From Acd1 sp049973945 (lineage in GTDB: Archaea; Thermoproteota; Thermoprotei_A; Sulfolobales; Sulfolobaceae), in the NCBI GenBank assembly GCA_049973945.1, contig JBMFJH010000020.1, positions 1 to 30,646 on the forward strand: DNA of 30,646 bases, in the 5' to 3' direction. The translations under genes and the position numbers were made by a program. This document shows, one piece after another, positions 15,427 to 20,739 of this stretch (positions within the stretch are counted from its first letter, which is position 1; each line of letters starts with the position of its first letter). The notes under the pieces are model-generated. The model was not told the origin of the DNA and ran no database searches. It worked only from the letters and a program-made list of their open reading frames with translations.

Positions 15427-16206
15427 ATGGCCTTCGAGCCCATAGTGTTGAAGGAGGAGGGGAACCACAAGTTCGTTTGGCTCTCGATAGACGAGGCCGA
15501 GATGGAGAAGGGCATCCTGACGAACCAGTACCTCCTGATGGTTGGAGACAAGGGCATGGTCCTAGACCCCGGGGGGCCCCTAGTCTTCGAGAGGGTCTTC
15601 AAGGCCGTTACTAGGTTCGTCGACCAGAACAAGGTCGAGTACATCTTCCTCTCTCACCCAGACCCGGACGTCATAAGCGGGATGCAGCTGTGGTTGGGCT
15701 ACTGCCCCAACGCTAAGGTGCTGATTTCTGATCTCTGGGACAGGTTCCTCCCCCACGTAGGTATCGACCTGAAAATGGAGAACGTTATGAGGATCCCGTG
15801 GCAAGGGATGGAGATTAAGCTAGGTGGCGACACCATAAAGATAATCCCGGCGCACTACTTACACTCCCCCGGGAACTTCCACGTTTACGACCCGGTGAGC
15901 AAGGTTTACTTCTCGGGAGACTTAGGGGCGGCCATATTCCCTAAGGGCAAGTGGTACCTGATAGTGGAGGACTTCGAGGAGCACAAGAAGTACATGGAGG
16001 CGTTCCACAGGGTCTACCTGGCCAACAAGAAGGCCCTCGACGTGTGGCTGAACCTGATCAAGGGCCTGGACATCGAGATCATCGCCCCGCAGCACGGGGC
16101 CGTCTTCGAGGGCGAGAACGTGAAGAAGTTCCTGGACTGGCTGAGGAGCTTGGACAAAATAGGGACTGACGTGCTGGAGGAGAGCCTGGCGAGGAGCAAG
16201 GCTTGA
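15427..16206 (+). CDS. Flavodiiron/ODP-like MBL-fold protein, copy 1
   Basis: A 259-aa metallo-beta-lactamase-fold protein related to the diiron domain of flavodiiron proteins and to the stand-alone oxygen-binding diiron protein ODP. Candidate metal ligands are His77, Asp79 and Asp81 in SHPDPDVISG, His146 in AHYLHSPGNFHVYDP, Asp165 in FSGDLGAA and His223 in PQHGAVF. Compared with flavodiiron proteins the first motif is HxDxD rather than HxExDH, so one Glu is Asp and the following His is Val. No flavodoxin or rubredoxin domain is attached, so a separate electron donor or a sensing role is needed. Co-transcribed with the preceding gene. A 217-bp 3' block is identical to copy 2. Confidence 0.85.
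   Translation: MAFEPIVLKEEGNHKFVWLSIDEAEMEKGILTNQYLLMVGDKGMVLDPGGPLVFERVFKAVTRFVDQNKVEYIFLSHPDPDVISGMQLWLGYCPNAKVLISDLWDRFLPHVGIDLKMENVMRIPWQGMEIKLGGDTIKIIPAHYLHSPGNFHVYDPVSKVYFSGDLGAAIFPKGKWYLIVEDFEEHKKYMEAFHRVYLANKKALDVWLNLIKGLDIEIIAPQHGAVFEGENVKKFLDWLRSLDKIGTDVLEESLARSKA
15449..15600. repeat. Identical block A, copy 1 (matches 16796-16947)
   Basis: 152 bp with no mismatch to 16796-16947 by eye. The flanks immediately diverge, including at synonymous sites, which is the signature of gene conversion between the two MBL genes. Confidence 0.85.
15940..16156. repeat. Identical block C, copy 1 (matches 17287-17503)
   Basis: 217 bp with no mismatch to 17287-17503 by eye, offset 1347 bp as for block A. 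The region between blocks differs at many silent and some replacement sites. Confidence 0.85.
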
Positions 16207-16224
16207 GGCCCCTATCTGAAAGGC

Positions 16225-16229
16225 TTTTT
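16225..16229 (+). terminator. Oligo-T after MBL copy 1
   Basis: A TTTTT run 19 bp after the stop codon, of the short U-tract type that archaeal RNA polymerase uses for termination. Confidence 0.3.
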
Positions 16230-16669
16230 CCTCGTTGTTCGACTCAGTTTCCCCTAGAGGCGTCGCGTTAGTGGGCCTCCCACGCCCCGGGAGTCGAGAG
16301 GCCTCGCCGCCACCGCCTCAACGTTCAGCGGTCAAGTTAAACTGAAGCCGCAGGAAAGGAGGAGCAGACCCCGGCGCGTTCGGGGGCCGCCCTTGATTCG
16401 CCTTTCGGCCTAACGACTTCAGCGGATTCGGCGACTCACCCTTTTAAATGTCATTATATCGCTGTGTATAACGAGAACCTTTTCGTTCGCCTTCGTCCTT
16501 CGTCGCGCGGGAGAACCGGAGCCGACACACAGCGCGAACGCGACCACGCACGCGGTGAGCCCCGTAGTTTAGGCCGGACACAGCGGGCCTAAATAGGGAA
16601 AAACCCGCTTTACTTCTAATATATACGAAAGCTTTAATACTGATCGGGATACCGACCTCGAGTCGAGAG

Positions 16670-16768
16670 ATGTTCGTCGCCTGGTTTACGAGTCTTGTCC
16701 GGGGCCATTTCAAGGCAAGCCCTCTCGCCGGCTCAACCGAGAGGCCTGAACGGGCGCAGGAGGAGTGA
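16670..16768 (+). CDS. Possible 32-aa leader peptide before MBL copy 2
   Basis: ATG at 16670 opens MFVAWFTSLVRGHFKASP and ends in QEE with a TGA six bases before the GTG of MBL copy 2. A TATA-like gctttaatac lies about 34 bp upstream. The purine-rich end of this frame supplies the GGAGG Shine-Dalgarno of the downstream gene. No homology recognised; short length leaves it uncertain. Confidence 0.2.
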   Translation: MFVAWFTSLVRGHFKASPLAGSTERPERAQEE

Positions 16769-16773
16769 TCGCC

Positions 16774-17553
16774 GTGACGTTCGAGCCCATAGTCCTGAAG
16801 GAGGAGGGGAACCACAAGTTCGTTTGGCTCTCGATAGACGAGGCCGAGATGGAGAAGGGCATCCTGACGAACCAGTACCTCCTGATGGTTGGAGACAAGG
16901 GCATGGTCCTAGACCCCGGGGGGCCCCTAGTCTTCGAGAGGGTCTTCGAGGCGGTGACGAAGTTCATTGACCCCAACAACCTGGAGTACATCTTCCTATC
17001 CCACGAGGACCCCGACATAATGAGCGGCATGCAGCTGTGGTTGGGCTACTGCCCCAACGCTAAGGTGTTGGTCTCAGACCTGTGGGACAGGTTCCTTCCC
17101 CACGTCGGCATAGACATGAAGATGAGCAACGTCGTGAGGATCCCCTTCCAGGGCATGGAAATTAAGCTCAACGGCGACACCATAAAGATAATCCCGGCGC
17201 ACTACCTTCACTCCCCCGGCAACTTCCACGTGTACGACCCCGTGAGCAAGGTTTACTTCTCCGGCGACCTGGGAGCCGCGATACTGCCTAAGGGCAAGTG
17301 GTACCTGATAGTGGAGGACTTCGAGGAGCACAAGAAGTACATGGAGGCGTTCCACAGGGTCTACCTGGCCAACAAGAAGGCCCTCGACGTGTGGCTGAAC
17401 CTGATCAAGGGCCTGGACATCGAGATCATCGCCCCGCAGCACGGGGCCGTCTTCGAGGGCGAGAACGTGAAGAAGTTCCTGGACTGGCTGAGGAGCTTGG
17501 ACAGGGTGGGCGCAGACCTGTTAGAGGAGTACCTAGCGAAGGGCATAGCCTGA
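16774..17553 (+). CDS. Flavodiiron/ODP-like MBL-fold protein, copy 2
   Basis: A 259-aa paralogue of the 15427 protein, collinear without gaps. Candidate ligands are conserved: His77, Asp79 and Asp81 (here in SHEDPDIMSG), His146, Asp165 and His223. Differences cluster between the two identical blocks, in residues about 60-140, and at the extreme C-terminus. An upstream in-frame GTG (16765) exists, but GTG 16774 is preferred: it matches the start of copy 1 exactly and has GGAGGAGTGATC (16760-16771) in front. Unlike copy 1 it has its own upstream region, so the paralogues are probably regulated differently. Confidence 0.85.
   Translation: MTFEPIVLKEEGNHKFVWLSIDEAEMEKGILTNQYLLMVGDKGMVLDPGGPLVFERVFEAVTKFIDPNNLEYIFLSHEDPDIMSGMQLWLGYCPNAKVLVSDLWDRFLPHVGIDMKMSNVVRIPFQGMEIKLNGDTIKIIPAHYLHSPGNFHVYDPVSKVYFSGDLGAAILPKGKWYLIVEDFEEHKKYMEAFHRVYLANKKALDVWLNLIKGLDIEIIAPQHGAVFEGENVKKFLDWLRSLDRVGADLLEEYLAKGIA
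16796..16947. repeat. Identical block A, copy 2
   Basis: Matches 15449-15600 over 152 bp. Confidence 0.85.
17287..17503. repeat. Identical block C, copy 2
   Basis: Matches 15940-16156 over 217 bp. Confidence 0.85.
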
Positions 17554-17759
17554 AGCGTTAATAGCTTCCGGTTCCTGACCGTCTCGCCTTAAGTAAGTGG
17601 GGTTTTACCTCACGCGTCTGCCCCTTAGGCGTTGTAAAACCGCGGTAAGATTAGTCCAATGGCCACGCCTCTGGTCGCTATTGGCTCACGTTCTTGACAG
17701 ACTCTCAATTTCCCTATAATGACGCTTAAGTTGTAGGGGTTTTAACCAAGCAAGTCCAA

Positions 17760-17831
17760 GTGGCGGTACAGAAATTGGGTTATTCAGGAGTGGTCGTGAT
17801 CCCCTACTCAATATGCCACGAGTTAGAATAA
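17760..17831 (+). pseudogene. AbrB/SpoVT-like antitoxin remnant
   Basis: A 23-codon frame reads VQKLGYSGVVVIPYSICHEL, which follows the first swapped-hairpin strand of AbrB/VapB-type DNA-binding antitoxins (consensus KLGxSGxVxIPKxIxxxLG). It stops right after, where a full protein would continue for 25-50 residues, so it is either a decayed fragment or coincidence. It sits in the 309-bp gap after MBL copy 2 and points at the 3' end of the DUF4258 gene. No PIN-domain toxin partner is present. The rest of the gap (17554-17759) shows no gene. Confidence 0.35.
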
Positions 17832-17862
17832 GTGAGGTCGACGTCGCCACACGACTTGCGAT

Positions 17863-18162
17863 TCACTCGGCGATAAGGGGGTGGTGCCTCCCGCACTTCT
17901 TAGTTACGTCCCTGAGTTTCGTCGTGATAATAACCGTTATTATCCTCACGGTAGAGCCCTTAACGAACACTATTATGAGGTAGAAGCTATCGGACAGCGA
18001 GAAACAAACGTACCTTTTTCCCGAGACGGCCTCCTCACGGTCGAAAGTCTCCGGGTCGCTGCACACTTTCTTCACCGCGTAAAGGATCAAGCTGGGGTCT
18101 AGCCCGTGTTTTATTAGAGTTGCTGAGAGCCTTCCAATCTTTCTCCACGCGTGGCGGGTCAC
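17863..18162 (-). CDS. DUF4258-like putative toxin
   Basis: A 99-aa protein starting MTRHAWRKIGRLSA, the N-terminal His/Arg pattern (T-x-HA-x2-R/K) of DUF4258, a small RNase-like fold often found as the toxin of type II modules. The central part has SGKRYVCFSLSDSFYLIIVF and then VRIITVIITTKL, the paired strands of that family. The frame extends to 18186, but GTG 18162 is preferred: it begins at the conserved motif and overlaps the upstream stop in a GTGA, a translational-coupling signature. It is the third gene of an overlapping cassette with a DUF2283-like gene. Toxicity is not shown. Confidence 0.6.
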   Translation of the reverse strand: MTRHAWRKIGRLSATLIKHGLDPSLILYAVKKVCSDPETFDREEAVSGKRYVCFSLSDSFYLIIVFVKGSTVRIITVIITTKLRDVTKKCGRHHPLIAE

Positions 18163-18560
18163 TTCACAATCCTGAAGGGAACCCACGACAGCGTCACGCA
18201 GGGAGAGCCGTAGGAGTCCCTCAGCTTCGGGTACACGACGAAGTTCGTCACCTCCAGCGTTACGACTACGGTCTTCTCCCCTACCCTGATCTCGACCAGG
18301 GGCTTGCTCAACACGTCCAACTCCTCAGGGACGACGGGTTTTTGTCTCGCCATCCTCTCGGGGTCGCAGTACTCCCCGAACCTCGGCCTGTCGCTGCTTA
18401 CCGAGAGCACCCCGTTCACGACGACCGCTATGTCACCGTCCTTCACGAAGACCTGGGCAGGGATCGCGAACAGCCTCACCGTGACGGTCTCGTCGGATAG
18501 CCTGAACCTGAAAACGCCCGGGACGATCCGCAAGACCTCGTACTCAGTCGCGAGCGACAT
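18159..18560 (-). CDS. Unknown beta-rich protein, middle of TA-like cassette
   Basis: A 133-aa protein starting MSLATEYEVLRIVPGVFRF. It has repeated short hydrophobic strands (RLFAIPAQVFV, IAVVVNGVLSV, EKTVVVTLEVTNFVVY) and two cysteines, no membrane segment. The ATG overlaps the end of the upstream gene by 17 bp, and its stop overlaps the DUF4258 start by 4 bp, so all three are one transcriptional unit. The family is not recognised. The tight coupling suggests it is a third component, for example a chaperone or second antitoxin. Inference only. Confidence 0.65.
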   Translation of the reverse strand: MSLATEYEVLRIVPGVFRFRLSDETVTVRLFAIPAQVFVKDGDIAVVVNGVLSVSSDRPRFGEYCDPERMARQKPVVPEELDVLSKPLVEIRVGEKTVVVTLEVTNFVVYPKLRDSYGSPCVTLSWVPFRIVK

Positions 18561-18822
18561 CGCCGTCGTCCTCGTAGACTATATCTATCGCCACTATTCT
18601 ACCCGACCTGTCCCTCCAAACCTGAACCCCCGCATCGTGGTACTCCACGTCGTAAGGCTCCCCGCCGAAGTCTATGAACACGCCATCTTCGTACTCCTCC
18701 ACCACTGGCTCTTCCGAAAGCGGCCGAGCGACGAAGTCCAGTCGAACGGCGTTAGACGAGGTGTACATTTCGTCCAGCGGCTCGTTAGTCAGCGTGTAGG
18801 ACGACACTCGTCGTAACGCCAT
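18544..18822 (-). CDS. DUF2283-like putative antitoxin
   Basis: A 92-aa acidic protein. The segment NAVRLDFVARPLSEEPVVEE followed by DGVFIDFGG fits the DUF2283 consensus (ADxLYIRF...VxDGVIxDYDxDG), and RSGRIVAIDIVYEDD matches its C-terminal GRIVGIEIL strand, with about 15 extra residues inserted between (PYDVEYHDAGVQVWR). DUF2283 proteins commonly neighbour DUF4258 and are regarded as antitoxins. First gene of the three-gene cassette; an in-frame stop just upstream fixes the ATG. A TATA-like TTTATTA lies about 35-40 bp upstream, leaving a short leader. Confidence 0.6.
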   Translation of the reverse strand: MALRRVSSYTLTNEPLDEMYTSSNAVRLDFVARPLSEEPVVEEYEDGVFIDFGGEPYDVEYHDAGVQVWRDRSGRIVAIDIVYEDDGDVARD

Positions 18823-19001
18823 TTCCCGTCACATCATAAGGATACCACGCCGTCAGTAATAAACGTATTAGGAGTTTTCGGCCAACGTAGCCATTCCGTG
18901 TGGCAAGTAGTTCCCACGATGCTTCACCACGTCACCGACCTGTCTGGACATTCAGTCATCGTAAGATGGGCTCGACCCGAGTCTGGACTTAGGAGCCGTG
19001 G

Positions 19002-20261
19002 TCAAGAGTTGTACCACTCCTCTAGCTTCCTTAAGTCGACGTAGTCCGCCCCTTCGCAGGTTCTCGAGAAGCTCTTCGCGAACACGACGAACTTCTTCAC
19101 ATTGAGGTTCAGCTTCTCCGCCTTCTCCTTCAGGTCGTCAAGCACCTCCTCGCAGTCGACCTTCTCGCTCCACTTGCATTCCCCCGCTATCCCGTCGCCG
19201 TAGAGGTCTATCTCTACCTCCCCCCTCCAGACCCTGCCAGTGCTCGCCTTGTAGACGTCAGCCACGTACTCCCTCGCCACCCTCTCGAAAACCCTGCCGA
19301 GGTACTCGTTGTACTCCCCCTCCTTCACCTCGTAGTTCCCCTCCTCTATCCTGCTCAGGTTGGGGTAGATGAACCTGAACCAGAACGCCGTGAAGTTGTC
19401 CAGTATCACGTACCTCGCCCCCTTCTTAGAACCTAGGGGGTACTCCCTCCCGACCAGGCCTACCCTCTCCAACTTCTTCAGGTAGGACGAGACGTCACCG
19501 CCCACCCTGACGAAGTCCTTTATCTCCCCCAAGGTGTTCTTCCCCTGCGAGATAGCGTACAGGATCTCCTTGTACGTGCCTGTCTCAACGAACTCGTACC
19601 TCAGCATGAAGTCCATCTCGTCCTTGATGAACGTGTCAGGCCTCTTCAGCTCCTCGTTCAGCCAGTCGAGGAAGGGAACCCCCGCCTTCGCGACGTAGTA
19701 GGGCACACCCCCTGCGAAGCCGTAGACCTCTATCGCGTCCCTCAAGGGAAGGCCGAAGCCCCTCAGCGCCTTGAACCTCAGCTCCCTGACCTCCATCGAG
19801 GCAGTCCTCCTACCGAAGAGGGGGCTCTTGTAGGACATGGCGTCCTCCATGAGGCTTATCGATGATCCCAACAGGATTAGCTTCGTCCTCGTCCCCTTGA
19901 GCACCTCGTCGACTACCCTCTGGAAGGTAGAGAGGATTGTGGGGTCTTCCCTAATGAGGTAGGGGAACTCGTCAATTACCACCACTTTGTCCCTGAGGTA
20001 GTGGAAGACCGCCTCCCAGTCCTCCTTGGCGAACCCGACCTCGGGGAACTTGGACTTCGCCACCCCCTTGAACTTCCTAAGGTTGCCCCTCTCGGTCGCC
20101 AGGTAGTACACGTAGTCCCCCTCGAGGGCTCTCAGCACTAGGGACGTCTTGCCTATCCTCCTCCTGCCATAGATGAGGACGAGCTCGAACCTGTCGGAGC
20201 TTAGCCTCTCCTTGAGGGCCCGGAGCTCCCTCTCCCTATCGACGAAGTTCTCTACTACCAT
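19002..20261 (-). CDS. Archaeal AAA-type ATPase with nuclease-like C-terminus
   Basis: A 419-aa protein of the archaea-specific ATPase family (ATPase plus DUF234-type C-terminus). From Met at 20261: VDRERELRAL (7-16), Walker A YGRRRIGKTSL (31-41), Walker B VVVIDEFPYL (93-102), sensor LLGSS (130-134), then a winged-helix region (GEIKDFVRVGGDVSSYLKKL) and a C-terminal EIDLYGDGIAGECKW that fits a PD-(D/E)xK nuclease core. The frame is open to 20324, but those codons would translate the two promoter repeats, and homology begins right after Met 20261. Members are often multicopy and of uncertain function; mobile-element or defence roles are proposed for relatives. Confidence 0.85.
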   Translation of the reverse strand: MVVENFVDRERELRALKERLSSDRFELVLIYGRRRIGKTSLVLRALEGDYVYYLATERGNLRKFKGVAKSKFPEVGFAKEDWEAVFHYLRDKVVVIDEFPYLIREDPTILSTFQRVVDEVLKGTRTKLILLGSSISLMEDAMSYKSPLFGRRTASMEVRELRFKALRGFGLPLRDAIEVYGFAGGVPYYVAKAGVPFLDWLNEELKRPDTFIKDEMDFMLRYEFVETGTYKEILYAISQGKNTLGEIKDFVRVGGDVSSYLKKLERVGLVGREYPLGSKKGARYVILDNFTAFWFRFIYPNLSRIEEGNYEVKEGEYNEYLGRVFERVAREYVADVYKASTGRVWRGEVEIDLYGDGIAGECKWSEKVDCEEVLDDLKEKAEKLNLNVKKFVVFAKSFSRTCEGADYVDLRKLEEWYNS

Positions 20262-20290
20262 ATTTTGAAATATGATATTTTGAAATATGA
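20261..20290. repeat. Two tandem 15-bp repeats at the ATPase start
   Basis: tattttgaaatatga occurs twice with no spacer (20261-20275 and 20276-20290). Each unit is nearly palindromic (ATATTT/AAATAT arms). They abut the ATPase ATG, so one copy would serve as TATA box and the other overlap the transcription start, a plausible autoregulatory operator. Confidence 0.8.
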
Positions 20291-20372
20291 ACTTGTTGCG
20301 TGGGTCCCTCGACGCGGTCAGCACTGAGCTGTCTTGAAAGGGTTGGCCACATTCGGCATTGACAGCGGGCTC

Positions 20373-20634
20373 TCAGCTGCAGGAGCTCACCGCGTTCGCG
20401 GCGACCTCGTCCGCCTTCCTAACCGCGTCCGACTTCGCGACGGCGTACTCCCTAACGACCTCGCTGGGGAGCCTCGCGGCTAAACGCGTCTCCCCTCCCT
20501 CTTCATACGCGAGGACCTCGAGTCCGAGGCCGAGCCTCATGTCGTCCTGCGTCAGCAGGCCCCACCATCGGGTCGCCGAAGGCGAAGAGGACGCTGTTCC
20601 CCAGTGCTAGACCTACTTTCCTCGCGTTTCCCAT
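20373..20634 (-). pseudogene. Frameshifted small hypothetical gene
   Basis: From ATG 20634 the frame reads MGNARKVGLALGNSVLFAFG and then DPMVG before turning into nonsense-like sequence and stopping; the neighbouring frame continues LLTQDDMRLGLGLEVLAYEE and a lysine/alanine-rich helix to a TGA at 20373. The switch falls at a G4 run (20560-20563), and the total length of 262 bp is one base over a multiple of three. An intact product of about 87 aa is implied. A TATA-like CTTATTCTG precedes it at leaderless distance. Either a recent pseudogene or a sequencing error; a minimal 55-aa protein could still start at the internal ATG. Family unknown. Confidence 0.5.
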
Positions 20635-20739
20635 GCGGTCAACCCTTCAGAATAAGGCGAGGTTTGGGGACTTCATTCTCTCCTCCTGGCGTAATTTTTA
20701 ACCCACAGCGGTCTGTCCGGGTTCCCGTTTTCTAACTGC

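Larger units (their letters stand above)
16207..16773. other. Gap between the two MBL genes
   Basis: About 567 bp separates the paralogues. The left part is GC-rich with no credible gene. AT-rich elements at about 16439-16470 and 16612-16640 (including ttctaatatata and gctttaatac) are candidate promoters for copy 2, which then would have a leadered mRNA of about 110 nt. A 32-codon frame (16670-16768) ends six bases before the copy-2 start and could be a leader peptide. A minus-strand frame at 16444-16815 crosses the copy-2 start and is taken as a shadow. Confidence 0.4.

Noticed and set aside
16444..16815. Minus-strand frame across the start of MBL copy 2
   Set aside because: Overlaps a conserved coding start; no domain or codon bias.
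17814..17984. Plus-strand frame starting MPRVRISEVD, resembling a small antitoxin at first sight
   Set aside because: Runs antisense into the DUF4258-like gene and becomes the mirror of its hydrophobic strands; taken as coincidence.
20359..20610. Plus-strand 83-residue frame
   Set aside because: Antisense to the frameshifted minus-strand gene, whose two frames show much better codon usage.
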